Positions 6,191 through 14,843 of a stretch of DNA of 24,190 nucleotides are shown in pieces. Source of the DNA: Equadaptatus sp045642965 (GTDB taxonomy: Bacteria; Synergistota; Synergistia; Synergistales; Synergistaceae); assembly GCA_045642965.1 (NCBI GenBank), contig JAZUJX010000088.1, positions 1 through 24,190 of the forward strand, given 5' to 3'. Under the pieces are notes generated by a model. It did no database searches. It was not told the origin of the DNA and saw only the letters and a program-made list of their open reading frames with translations. Made by a program: the position numbers and the translations under genes. How positions within the stretch are numbered: the stretch's first letter is position 1; every line of letters starts with the position of its first letter.

Positions 6191-7903
6191 ATGGCGAATT
6201 TTACGAGTAGGCGCAGGGGCGGCGGAGCCGCGAAAACTGCGCAAGGAGAGCTGAAAATAATTCCGCTCGGGGGACTTGGCGAAATAGGGAAAAACCTGAC
6301 GGTATTCCGCTGGAACAACGACATTATTATCGTTGACTGCGGACTTAAGTTCCCCGACGAAACAATGCTCGGCATTGATTTTGTCATTCCGGATGTTCAG
6401 TATCTCATAGAAAACAGAAAAAACATCAAGGGTATTTTCATTACGCACGGGCATGAAGACCATATCGGCGCGCTGCCGCTTGTGCTTCCTCTGCTGAACG
6501 TGCCTGTCTACTGCACCCGTCTTACGGCAGGTCTTATTAAAAACAAGCTGGATGAAGTGTGTCCCGATTACCAGCCGAAGTTCCGCGAGATTGCACGCGG
6601 AGCAAAGGTGAAAGCGGGAAGTTTTGATATTGAATTTATTTCGGTATGCCACTCGATTCCTGACGCTTTGGCTCTTGCAATAGGCACGCCGTTGGGCACT
6701 ATCGTCCACACGGGCGACTACAAGCTTGACCCGACGCCGATTGACGGTGTCAGGACAGATTTTGCAAAATTTGCGCGGCTTGGAGAAGAAGGCGTGCTTA
6801 TGCTTATGTCGGACTCCACAAATGTGGAGCGCGACGGCGTTACCCCGTCCGAAAAGACGGTGGGACAGACCTTTGAACGCCTTTTCAGGCTTCACAAGGA
6901 CAAACGCATTATAATAGCGGCATTTGCGAGCAATCTTCACAGAATTCAGCAGGTGCTGAATGTTGCGGCGCGTTTTAACAGAAAGGTTATGCTTGTCGGG
7001 CGGAGTATGCTTGCCAACGTTGAGCTTGCCGCAGAGCTTGGCTGCATCAAGCTTCCCAACGATGAAATTATCGTGTCTCCCGAAGATGCGGCGCTGCTTT
7101 CCGACAACCGTCTTGTAATTCTTACTACCGGCAGTCAGGGAGAGCCTTTTTCTGGACTTGTACTTATGAGCCGCGGAATGCACAAGACTATAAAAATGGG
7201 TGAAAAAGACCTTGTAATTATCTCTGCCAATCCGATTCCGGGCAACGAAAAGCTTGTCAGCCAGACGATAGACAGGCTTATGTCGTTTGGCTGCGACGTA
7301 ATCTACGGCAAAGAGGAGAAAACTCACGTCTCCGGCCACGCTTCAAGAGACGAACTGACAATAATGTTAAGTCTGGTTAACCCGCAGTTCTTTATGCCTG
7401 TCCACGGCGAATTCCGCCATCTTACGCGGCACGCGCAGCTGGCAAGAGAACTCGGTGTTCAGCAGAAGAATATTTTTATACTGGAAAACGGCGACGTACT
7501 GACGTTCAAGACGGGCAAAAAAGCTCTGATAGACGGAAAAGTTCCTGCCGGTTCCGTGCTTGTAGACGGCAAGGCGCTTGGAGAGTTTGAGGGAAGCCTT
7601 CTGCGCGAGAGACGCGAGCTTTCCGAAAACGGCATAGTCGTTGTTTCCGTCGTAATTGACAAAAAAGGAAACGTTAAAGCGCCGGTGCAGATCAAAACAA
7701 AGGGAAGCGTAATTACATCGGATGACGAAAGTATGGAAGTTCTTGAACGCGCTGTCCGCAGAACTGTTGAACAGTTTGCGCGGACACCGGGGGCAAAACC
7801 GGAGACGCTTCCGACTGAAATCAGAAAGAGAATACGGGAAATGTGCGGACAGTCGCCGCGCAATTACCCGACGATTATTCCTCTTATAACAACACTGAAA
7901 TAA
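6191..7903 (+). CDS. rnj: ribonuclease J
   Basis: A 570-residue metallo-beta-lactamase/beta-CASP nuclease. The ATG at 6191 is chosen because GGAGGG (6175-6180) lies 10 bases upstream; a TTG at 6173 overlaps that site. After a short Arg/Gly-rich leader come IIPLGGLGEIGKN and the zinc-binding motif HGHEDH (residues 86-91), then the beta-CASP domain (LVLMSRGMHKTIKM, VSGHASRDEL, FFMPVHGEFRHL) and a C-terminal domain. RNase J degrades and processes RNA by 5'-3' exonuclease and endonuclease activity in bacteria without RNase E dominance. It heads the long envelope-gene array; the symporter gene starts 28 bases later. A weak promoter (TGGAAA 6138-6143, 17 bases, TAAAAT 6161-6166) could lie upstream. 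Confidence 0.95.
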   Translation: MANFTSRRRGGGAAKTAQGELKIIPLGGLGEIGKNLTVFRWNNDIIIVDCGLKFPDETMLGIDFVIPDVQYLIENRKNIKGIFITHGHEDHIGALPLVLPLLNVPVYCTRLTAGLIKNKLDEVCPDYQPKFREIARGAKVKAGSFDIEFISVCHSIPDALALAIGTPLGTIVHTGDYKLDPTPIDGVRTDFAKFARLGEEGVLMLMSDSTNVERDGVTPSEKTVGQTFERLFRLHKDKRIIIAAFASNLHRIQQVLNVAARFNRKVMLVGRSMLANVELAAELGCIKLPNDEIIVSPEDAALLSDNRLVILTTGSQGEPFSGLVLMSRGMHKTIKMGEKDLVIISANPIPGNEKLVSQTIDRLMSFGCDVIYGKEEKTHVSGHASRDELTIMLSLVNPQFFMPVHGEFRHLTRHAQLARELGVQQKNIFILENGDVLTFKTGKKALIDGKVPAGSVLVDGKALGEFEGSLLRERRELSENGIVVVSVVIDKKGNVKAPVQIKTKGSVITSDDESMEVLERAVRRTVEQFARTPGAKPETLPTEIRKRIREMCGQSPRNYPTIIPLITTLK

Positions 7904-7931
7904 AACAACAGCCGGGAGGAGCAGAAAAGTT

Positions 7932-9560
7932 ATGTCGTTAAACATGATTTTGCAGGTTTGTGCAGGTATCGGAGTTCTGATTTACGGAATTATCCTGATG
8001 GGGGATTCACTGCAGGTTATAGCCGGAGACAGGATGCGTGTTTTGATTGCCAAGCTGACAAGTACTCCTCTTAAAGGCTTTCTTGTCGGAACGGTTGTGA
8101 CCGGAATTCTGCAAAGCAGCGGAGCGACAAGCGTCATGGTCGTCAGCTTTGTCGATATTGGTTTTATGAATCTTGCTCAGGCAATCAGCGTCAACCTGGG
8201 CGCGAATATAGGTACGACGGTTACGGCCCAGCTTATCGCGTTTAATATTCTCAACGTAGCGTATTTCTGCGCGCTGCTGGGCGCTGCAATTTGCATCATT
8301 GCGAAAAACAAGCGCATTAAACAGATCGGCGCCTGCATTATAGGATTTGCCCTGCTTTTCATAGGAATTAATATGATGAAAGGTCCTCTCGGAGAGCTCA
8401 GCAAATATCCTGCCATTGCTGAAATGTTCAGTTCGCATAAGCTTTTTGCGTTTATGTTCGGGCTTGGAATCACGCTTCTTGTGCAGTCCAGTTCGGCAAC
8501 GGTCGGTTTGACAATGGCTTTTGCCGCGCAGGGAGTTATAGACCTTCCGACCTCAATAGTTGTATGTCTCGGTGAAAACATCGGGTCAACAACGACCGCG
8601 GTTATTGCTTCCCTCAGTTCAAGCCGAGCTGCAAAGCAGGCGGCGGCGTCCCACGTGTTTGTCAAAGTTATCGGAACTCTGGTGATATTCGCGATTCTTC
8701 CGCTTTATACCAGGCTCATAGTGCATACGTCAGGCGACATTGCTCGTCAGGTGGCAAACGCCCATACAATTTTTAACGTTATCGTAGCGCTGCTTTTCCT
8801 TCCGTTTGTACCGCAGTATGCAAAATTTATAAAGAAAATTCTGCCTGACGACGAAAGCGTAAGAGAGGCAGGTCCGATATATCTTAACAGGGCGCTGATA
8901 AGCGTTTCTCCGGCAGCCGCCGTTCAGGCTGTCAGAAGCGAGCTGATAAGGCTTGCCGAATACGCTTCCAAAATGCTTGTAAATGCCGAAACGCTGTTTC
9001 TGTCAAAAGACGAGAGACTTGCAGACAAACTGATTGAGAAGATTAACAAGGCTGAAAATAACGTTGACCATACCTCCGATGAAATTATAGTTTACGCTAC
9101 CGAGGTCGGACAGACTGGACTTGCCGCTGATCTTTCCGCTATGCTCAATTCCTGCACGGGCGGAGTGAGCGATGTGGAACGCATAGGCGACCATGCCACG
9201 AACCTCGTTGAACTGTATGAATTCCTGAAAGAACACGATTTGTCATTCTCCGAGCATGCCCGCAAAGAATGCAAAACGATGTTTGAAATGGTAATTTCAG
9301 CCGTGAAGTATGCGATTCAGGCGCTGAGAGAAGAAAATATAGAGCTGGCACAGCACGTGGTTGAGCTTGAAGACGAAATAGACGACATGGAGCTTGAACT
9401 GCGTGCCAAACATATTGCAAGACTTAATGCCGGAACCTGCAAGCCGGGCTCGGGCGTCGCGTTTATAGATATGCTGAGCAATCTTGAACGTGTAGGCGAC
9501 CACGCCCATAACCTTGCGCAGGTTGTGCTTGATATACATCATCTGCACAGACACGAATGA
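7932..9560 (+). CDS. Na/Pi cotransporter family protein with PhoU-like C-terminal domain
   Basis: 542 residues; the ATG at 7932 follows GGGAGGA (7914-7920) by 11 bases. The N-terminal half is a membrane domain with the two inverted-repeat signatures of Na/Pi-cotransporter type II proteins: LQSSGATSVM (Q61-S62-S63) and VQSSSATVGLTMA (Q185-S186-S187). From about residue 330 the chain becomes soluble and helical, with PhoU-type repeats (VERIGDHATNLVELYEF and NLERVGDHAHNLAQVVL). Members of this NptA/YjbB-like family move inorganic phosphate; direction and coupling cannot be read from sequence. It sits 16 bases before uppP, whose enzyme releases phosphate outside the membrane, so a role in phosphate balance is a reasonable inference. 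Confidence 0.92.
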   Translation: MSLNMILQVCAGIGVLIYGIILMGDSLQVIAGDRMRVLIAKLTSTPLKGFLVGTVVTGILQSSGATSVMVVSFVDIGFMNLAQAISVNLGANIGTTVTAQLIAFNILNVAYFCALLGAAICIIAKNKRIKQIGACIIGFALLFIGINMMKGPLGELSKYPAIAEMFSSHKLFAFMFGLGITLLVQSSSATVGLTMAFAAQGVIDLPTSIVVCLGENIGSTTTAVIASLSSSRAAKQAAASHVFVKVIGTLVIFAILPLYTRLIVHTSGDIARQVANAHTIFNVIVALLFLPFVPQYAKFIKKILPDDESVREAGPIYLNRALISVSPAAAVQAVRSELIRLAEYASKMLVNAETLFLSKDERLADKLIEKINKAENNVDHTSDEIIVYATEVGQTGLAADLSAMLNSCTGGVSDVERIGDHATNLVELYEFLKEHDLSFSEHARKECKTMFEMVISAVKYAIQALREENIELAQHVVELEDEIDDMELELRAKHIARLNAGTCKPGSGVAFIDMLSNLERVGDHAHNLAQVVLDIHHLHRHE

Positions 9561-9576
9561 TAAAGAAGGTACGGAA

Positions 9577-10383
9577 ATGGACTTGAAAATTATCTTGCTT
9601 GGTTTTTTACAGGGATTAACGGAATTTCTGCCTGTCAGCAGTTCGGGACATCTTGTTCTGGCACAGATTTTCTGCGGAATTGACAATGCTTCCGCTGCTT
9701 ACGACATAGTACTGCATATAGCGACAATGCTTGCGACGCTGCTGTTCTTCTGCTTTGATATTTATTATCTTGCATCTGAATGGCTGCGCGGATTTGTTTC
9801 TGACACTGCCAAAACAAAAGAAGGCTGGCCCATAGGCTGGGCAGTGATTTTTGCCACGTTTGTAACAGGCATTCTCGGAATTGCGCTTAAACCTGTAGTT
9901 GAGAAAGTTATGCAGAATTCGCTTTTCGTAGGCTTGGGACTGCTTTTAACCGGCGTGCTGCTGATTACGTCGCATTTTATAGACGAAGGATCCGGCAGGG
10001 CTCGTCCTGCAGACGGTCTTTTTGTTGGTGCTGCACAGGGTATTGCGGTACTGCCCGGAGTTTCACGCTCGGGAATGACTATTCTTGCAGGCTGTGTGCT
10101 CGGACTCTCCAAGGAAGATGCGTTCAGACTTTCGTTTCTTGTTTCAATTCCTGCCATTTGCGGGGCTACGCTTCTTGAAACACTGGACTTGGGCGGATTT
10201 TCAGCATTTTGTGCTGCGCTTCCTCACGGCTGGCTCCTCGGTGCATTAGCCGCCTTTGTCAGCGGTATGCTTGCTCTGTTCATATTAAAACGTCTTGTAA
10301 TAAACGCAAAATGGTGGCTTTTCGGAATTTACTGCATAGCCGTCGGATTTACGACAGTTGTTATTTCCTTTATGGGGGTGTAG
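9577..10383 (+). CDS. uppP: undecaprenyl-diphosphate phosphatase UppP (BacA)
   Basis: 268 residues, the usual length. The ATG at 9577 is supported by GAAGG (9565-9569) 7 bases upstream and by the N-terminus matching the family (MDLKIILLGFLQGLTEFLPVSSSGH). Both BacA signatures are present: E16-FLPVSSSGH25 and PGVSRSG (160-166), which together supply the active-site Glu, Ser, His and Arg. The protein is polytopic. UppP removes one phosphate from undecaprenyl diphosphate to regenerate the lipid carrier for peptidoglycan and wall polymers. Its loss or overproduction affects bacitracin sensitivity in other bacteria. It lies between a phosphate symporter and a small DUF4321 protein and upstream of csaB, whose pathway would also need the carrier. 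Confidence 0.95.
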   Translation: MDLKIILLGFLQGLTEFLPVSSSGHLVLAQIFCGIDNASAAYDIVLHIATMLATLLFFCFDIYYLASEWLRGFVSDTAKTKEGWPIGWAVIFATFVTGILGIALKPVVEKVMQNSLFVGLGLLLTGVLLITSHFIDEGSGRARPADGLFVGAAQGIAVLPGVSRSGMTILAGCVLGLSKEDAFRLSFLVSIPAICGATLLETLDLGGFSAFCAALPHGWLLGALAAFVSGMLALFILKRLVINAKWWLFGIYCIAVGFTTVVISFMGV

Positions 10384-10386
10384 AGA

Positions 10387-10629
10387 ATGTTTAAAGGTTC
10401 TCTCAAATCGTTTTTTATAGTTCTCGTATGTCTTGTACTTGGTACCGGCATTGGTATCTTCTTTCAGCAGTTCGGCGCTACGGCGCAGCTTTTCCAAAAT
10501 TTTGTGGACGTGAAATTTAATATTTCCGAAATAAAGCTGCTGTTTGTTCAGTTCGGATTTATGTTCGGCATAAAAATCAATCTCGGAACAATTTTCGGAG
10601 GAATTGCAGGAATACTGCTCTCACGCTGA
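10387..10629 (+). CDS. small DUF4321-type membrane protein
   Basis: 80 residues, beginning 3 bases after the uppP stop with a purine-rich site (GGGGGTG) upstream, and ending in TGATG so that its stop overlaps the maf start by one base. Two hydrophobic helices are visible, about residues 8-30 (SFFIVLVCLVLGTGIGIFF) and 58-78 (IKINLGTIFGGIAGILLSR). The pattern (Gly-rich first helix, a middle stretch, then FGxxxxxNLGTIxGxxxGI) fits DUF4321, a family without known function that commonly adjoins maf. Translational coupling to maf suggests co-expression only; no function is proposed. Confidence 0.8.
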   Translation: MFKGSLKSFFIVLVCLVLGTGIGIFFQQFGATAQLFQNFVDVKFNISEIKLLFVQFGFMFGIKINLGTIFGGIAGILLSR

Positions 10630-11216
10630 TGGCTGAAATTCTGCTCGCCTCGGCAAGCCCGAGAAGACGTACGCTGCTTTCAGAGCTTGGCTGGAACTTC
10701 AGGGCAATCAGTTCAGAGTTTAACGAAATTCCGCTGGAAGGCGAAAGCCCTGAAATAATGTCCGGACGCTTTGCTTTCGGCAAGGCTGCCGAAGTTTCTG
10801 AGCGCTTCCCGAATGCATTGGTTATAGGTGCGGATACCGTTGTCGTTATTGACGGAGCGGTATTGGGCAAGCCGGCAGACGAAAAAGAAGCGTGCCGTAT
10901 GCTTGCGAAGCTGCAGGGCAGGACCCATACGGTTATGACAGCCGTCTCGCTTGTTTCGGCGGGAAAACAGCTGTCCGGTTTCGTCGAGAAAACGGACGTC
11001 GTTTTCCGAAAACTTTTAGAAGAAGAAATCGCAAGTTACGTCGCAACCGGCGAAAGCTTGGACAAAGCCGGAGCGTATGCCATTCAGGGACACGGTATGC
11101 TGCTGGTTGAAAGAATAAACGGCTGCTATTTTAACGTCGTCGGACTGCCTGTAGAGCGTCTGAGCATTGAACTTGACAAACTGGGCTTCAGTTTGAATAA
11201 ACAATGGGGGAATTAA
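10629..11216 (+). CDS. maf: Maf family nucleoside-triphosphate pyrophosphatase
   Basis: 195 residues. Motifs of the Maf/Ham1 fold are intact: ILASASPRRRTLL at the N-terminus (substrate-binding Ser and Arg), IGADTVVV with D69, LGKPADEKEACRMLAKLQGRTHTV, and DKAGAYAIQGHG followed by NVVGLPVERL. Maf proteins hydrolyse dTTP/UTP or modified nucleotides to monophosphate and pyrophosphate, acting in house-cleaning and linked to septum formation when overproduced. The AYAIQG and NVVGLP segments look like the YhdE (dTTP/UTP) branch rather than YceF, which is an inference from pattern. The start overlaps the previous stop (TGATG), implying translational coupling. Confidence 0.93.
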   Translation: MAEILLASASPRRRTLLSELGWNFRAISSEFNEIPLEGESPEIMSGRFAFGKAAEVSERFPNALVIGADTVVVIDGAVLGKPADEKEACRMLAKLQGRTHTVMTAVSLVSAGKQLSGFVEKTDVVFRKLLEEEIASYVATGESLDKAGAYAIQGHGMLLVERINGCYFNVVGLPVERLSIELDKLGFSLNKQWGN

Positions 11217-11217
11217 A

Positions 11218-13077
11218 TTGAAAGCTTTTACCCGCAAACATATCTATTTCGTTTTTGTTGTTACCGCTCTTTTGTGCGCGTCGGCAGCTCTTTTGCCAAG
11301 AGTCAGATCCGAACGCCGGAACAATAATTTTGCGTTTGCGGCAAATTACAGAGATCTGACCGCTCTTGCGCAGCAGAGCGGAATATCGCAGAAACAGGTA
11401 TGGGAAAAACTTAACAGCTGTTCCGTGCTTGCGCTTACGGCGCAGGAATTTACCGCCGAAGAAATTACCAAGTATCATCCGATGGGAGCAGATTTTACGG
11501 TACTGGACGGTAAAGCTGCGATAGTACTGCCGAAAGATTCCAAATATACCGATCAAGTACAGAGGTATTTTGAAGCAAAAATTCCGGGAACAGTAAAAAG
11601 AACAGGCGACAAGGTAACATTTGTTCTTCCTGCAACGGTTGAGTCTGTTTTCTCATATTCATTGCTTCCGGATTATGAATCGCTGGAATTCTGCAAAGCC
11701 AATAATATTAATACGCTGCTCAGACTGGGTACCTGCACCGTGTCCGGCGGAGAGCAGACTGCTTTTGCCCTTGACTGTCTGCTTGCCGATTATCCGCAGA
11801 TAAAAAATATCCTTCCGGCAGGCTTTATTGTTGCCGGAAATCCGAATGTAAAACCAGTTGCAGAAGTGCTGAAAAAACACGGTGTCAGTCTGTCTCAGGT
11901 GGAATTTTTCAAGCAGGTCGGAGCATCCGGCGCGTTTGCTGCTGCTTATCCGCTTCTTATACCGCTTCATAGTCTTACGTCGGATGAAGTTATTTCAAAG
12001 AATGTTTCCAGAACTGCAATAATTGAGCGTTATGTAAGGGCAATACATGAGCGTTCGGTCAGAATTATTCTTGTAAGACCGTTTGATCTGCTTATGGGAA
12101 ACAAACTTGACGCTTTTTGCGAGGATCTTGTAAAAACTACGAACAAGCTTGCCCAAAGAGGCTACAAAACAGCCTGGCCGGAGCCTTATCAGCCGTGGTC
12201 GCACGGAAGGCTCGCGGCCTTTGCCCTCGCTCTTGTTTTCGTATCTACAGTATGGTTTTACGGGGTACGTCTTGTTTCGTCTGCTGACGAAACCGCAGAA
12301 ATCAAAGAGATTGTGCTACTTTTTGTCCTGTCGCTTATCTATACGTTCTGTCTGCTGAAAATATCAGTTCTGGCAAAACTGACAGGTGGTTTCTGTACAG
12401 GATTTGTCGCTGCCGAGGCAGCCCTGTGTGCGTTGGATGGGAAGAAAAAACTGTTTCCGTCACTTCTGATAATATTTGCCGGAGGCCTGTCCGCAGCTGC
12501 CTTTTACGGAACGACAAAAGCTGCGCTCAGACTTCTGCCTTTCTCTGGAGTAAAACTTACGCTTCTGCTTCCGCCTCTGCTTGTTCTTTATCATGACCTG
12601 AAGGTCAGAATACATGACGAGACGGCAAAAGAACTTTTTGCAAGACCTGCGCTTTGGGGCGAACTCGCCCTTTCGGCAGTGGTTCTCGCCGCGCTTTTGG
12701 TTATGGCGCTGCGGAGCGACAATGTTTCTGACGTCCCCGCCTTTGAGCTTGCTTTCCGTGATTTTCTTGAGAGAACGCTGGTTGTTCGTCCGAGAACAAA
12801 AGAAATCCTTATCGGATATCCTGCCCTTATGCTGTATTTTTACGTTAAACAAAAAGATTTGTTCCCTCATTACAGAGAAGCGCTGCGGCTTGCGGCAACG
12901 CTTGCTTTCTGCTCTGCGATGAACACCTTCTGCCACTTTCATACGAGACTTCAGCTCAGCGTAATCCGTGTTCTTAACGGCTGGTGGCTGGGGCTTCTGA
13001 TTGGCTGCGTGCTTGTACTTATTCTGCACTTTGCCCTTAAAATATTCTGCGGCAGCAAAAAACAACAGGCGGTTTGA
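11218..13077 (+). CDS. DUF5693 family multi-pass membrane protein
   Basis: 619 residues from a TTG start at 11218, supported by GGGGGAA ending 6 bases upstream; no nearby ATG fits. An N-terminal signal anchor (about 8-26) leads to an extracytoplasmic region of about 300 residues without cysteine clusters, and then about eight hydrophobic helices from residue 331 to the C-terminus. The segment around NYRDLTALAQQSGISQKQVWEKL and the overall layout match DUF5693. Its stop overlaps the csaB region. In Bacillus anthracis CsaB works with a membrane partner, CsaA, that is thought to export the wall polymer precursor; a similar exporter or assembly role here is inferred from neighbourhood and topology only. 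Confidence 0.8.
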   Translation: MKAFTRKHIYFVFVVTALLCASAALLPRVRSERRNNNFAFAANYRDLTALAQQSGISQKQVWEKLNSCSVLALTAQEFTAEEITKYHPMGADFTVLDGKAAIVLPKDSKYTDQVQRYFEAKIPGTVKRTGDKVTFVLPATVESVFSYSLLPDYESLEFCKANNINTLLRLGTCTVSGGEQTAFALDCLLADYPQIKNILPAGFIVAGNPNVKPVAEVLKKHGVSLSQVEFFKQVGASGAFAAAYPLLIPLHSLTSDEVISKNVSRTAIIERYVRAIHERSVRIILVRPFDLLMGNKLDAFCEDLVKTTNKLAQRGYKTAWPEPYQPWSHGRLAAFALALVFVSTVWFYGVRLVSSADETAEIKEIVLLFVLSLIYTFCLLKISVLAKLTGGFCTGFVAAEAALCALDGKKKLFPSLLIIFAGGLSAAAFYGTTKAALRLLPFSGVKLTLLLPPLLVLYHDLKVRIHDETAKELFARPALWGELALSAVVLAALLVMALRSDNVSDVPAFELAFRDFLERTLVVRPRTKEILIGYPALMLYFYVKQKDLFPHYREALRLAATLAFCSAMNTFCHFHTRLQLSVIRVLNGWWLGLLIGCVLVLILHFALKIFCGSKKQQAV

Positions 13078-13079
13078 AA

Positions 13080-14087
13080 ATGAGACTTGAAAAAAATATT
13101 GACGTACTTGTACTGGGTTATTATGGTTTTGGGAATTTGGGAGACGAACTGCTTGCAGAAGCAGTAGTCAGCAATCTTGTGTCTGCCGGTGTGCAGAAAG
13201 AGAAAATAGTTCTCCTGTCTGCCGATCCTCAGAAAAGCGAAGCTCGTACTGGGGTTAAATGCTATAACCGGTGGAACTTGGGAACCGTATCTGCTCTGCT
13301 GAAGCAGTCCAAGAGCTTCCTGCTCGGCGGCGGTGGACTTTTCCAGGATGTTACAAGCGTTAAATCCTGCGGATATTACTGGTGGATTGTTCGTGCGGCG
13401 AAGATGTCAGGCACAAAAATATGGGCAGTGAGCCAGTCTGTAGGACCGCTTAAAAGTATGCTCGGCAAGTGGTTTACAAAAAATGCGCTGAAAAACTGTG
13501 CGTATCTCGGTGTCAGGGATCAGAAATCTTCCGCGCTGCTTGATTCAATGGGCGTTGAAGGTTATGAAACAGCGCCGGATCTTGTAATGTGTGTTCCGTT
13601 TACCGAAAAACATTGCGGCGGAGATACGCTGCTTCTGAATCTGCGTCCCGGCTATGACGAGGCAGCAGAAAACGCTGTGCGAATTGCAAATTTTGCCGCA
13701 AAAAGGAACAAACTTAAAATCATCGGTATCGCATTTGCGAGAGAAGATCAGGTATATCTTGAAAATCTGCAGGCTGATGAAAAAATTAAGTTGAAGGATA
13801 TTGTCCTGTGTGAAACTGCTGAAGCTTTTGAAAAACTGGCAGTGAATGCCTCGCAGGCTGTCGGCATGAGACTTCATTTTGCAGAGCTCTGCGCACTTGC
13901 ATCGCTGCCTGCCGCAATGGCTGCCTACGATCCTAAAGTTGCTGCTTTCTGCGAAGAATGGAAACTTCCGGTGCTTACTGAAAAACTTTCCGACGAATTT
14001 GCGGCTGTTGACAGCCGGAAGCTTCAGGCAGCACGCGAAAAAATCGTTTCTGAATTCTGGAAGGGACTTGCATCTGTGCTTCAATAA
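13080..14087 (+). CDS. csaB: polysaccharide pyruvyl transferase CsaB
   Basis: About 335 residues from the ATG at 13080, with AGGCGG (13067-13072) 7 bases upstream; a TTG at 13074 is too close to that site. The family's features are present: GYYGFGNLGDELLAEA (N-terminal, after LVL), a glycine run LLGGGGLFQD, a conserved WAVSQSVGPL, GVRDQKSSALL, and near the C-terminus VGMRLHFAELCALASLP. CsaB adds pyruvate as a ketal to the secondary cell-wall polymer, and that group is what SLH domains of surface proteins bind. Co-occurrence with an OmpH homologue suggests SLH anchoring in a diderm. No SLH protein is in this window. ftsE follows after 15 bases. Confidence 0.9.
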   Translation: MRLEKNIDVLVLGYYGFGNLGDELLAEAVVSNLVSAGVQKEKIVLLSADPQKSEARTGVKCYNRWNLGTVSALLKQSKSFLLGGGGLFQDVTSVKSCGYYWWIVRAAKMSGTKIWAVSQSVGPLKSMLGKWFTKNALKNCAYLGVRDQKSSALLDSMGVEGYETAPDLVMCVPFTEKHCGGDTLLLNLRPGYDEAAENAVRIANFAAKRNKLKIIGIAFAREDQVYLENLQADEKIKLKDIVLCETAEAFEKLAVNASQAVGMRLHFAELCALASLPAAMAAYDPKVAAFCEEWKLPVLTEKLSDEFAAVDSRKLQAAREKIVSEFWKGLASVLQ

Positions 14088-14102
14088 GCGGGGTGTCTGA
14101 GA

Positions 14103-14843
14103 ATGGATATACAGTTTAACGGTGTCACAAAAAGATATGCTCCGGACAGTTCAACTGCAGCGCTGGAAAACGTGTTTCTGAAGATACGCAAGGGCGAGTT
14201 CGTCTATTTGATAGGTGAAACAGGTTCAGGAAAAACAACGCTTTTGCGCTGCATAACGCGCGAGGTCATTCCTACAAACGGACAGCTGACTGTCGGCGGT
14301 ATGCAGCTCAGAAGAATGAACAGTGTTGCTCTTGCACTGTACCGCAGGGAAATAGGCGTAGTTTTTCAGGATTTTCAGCTGCTTCCGAAACTGACCGTAT
14401 TTGAAAACGCCGCTTTTGTGCTTGAAACGATGGGCTATTCATCGCAGCACATCAAGCCGAGAGTCGCGGACGTTCTTAAACAGGTAGGACTTTGGTCGCA
14501 CCGCAACATGTACCCCGACCAGATTTCAGGCGGTGCCCAGCAGCGTCTTGCAATCGCCAGGGCGATAGTCAACGAACCGTCCCTGATTATTGCAGACGAA
14601 CCTACAGGAAATCTTGATGACCACACTGCAAAACAGATTATGGAACTCATTTTTGATATAAACTCGCGCGGTACGACTGTTCTTATGGCTACGCACAACG
14701 CCCGCCTTGTCAACAGCTACAGACACCGTGTAATAGAAATGCAGCAGGGACACGTTGTCAGAGATGAAGATAACGGCTGTTACGAGGCGGTTGTATATTC
14801 CGGTTCCTCATCACAGAGAATGGGGGCAGTTGGAAATGAGTAA
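14103..14843 (+). CDS. ftsE: cell division ATP-binding protein FtsE
   Basis: 246 residues. ABC ATPase motifs: Walker A GETGSGKT (38-45), Q-loop VFQDFQLLP, signature SGGAQQR (142-148, Ala in place of the more common Glu), Walker B LIIADEPTGNLD with D165 and E166, and H-loop MATHN. FtsE pairs with FtsX to transmit ATP hydrolysis across the membrane to a peptidoglycan hydrolase at the division site. The last 8 bases overlap the ftsX start. A tail of about 25 residues beyond the usual FtsE core (after HVVRDEDNG) is slightly long but not remarkable. Confidence 0.95.
   Translation: MDIQFNGVTKRYAPDSSTAALENVFLKIRKGEFVYLIGETGSGKTTLLRCITREVIPTNGQLTVGGMQLRRMNSVALALYRREIGVVFQDFQLLPKLTVFENAAFVLETMGYSSQHIKPRVADVLKQVGLWSHRNMYPDQISGGAQQRLAIARAIVNEPSLIIADEPTGNLDDHTAKQIMELIFDINSRGTTVLMATHNARLVNSYRHRVIEMQQGHVVRDEDNGCYEAVVYSGSSSQRMGAVGNE

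Noticed and set aside
6086..7339. A 417-codon minus-strand open frame opposite rnj
   Set aside because: It lies wholly opposite a well-supported RNase J gene, has a Lys/Arg/His-rich composition typical of an antisense frame, and resembles no family.
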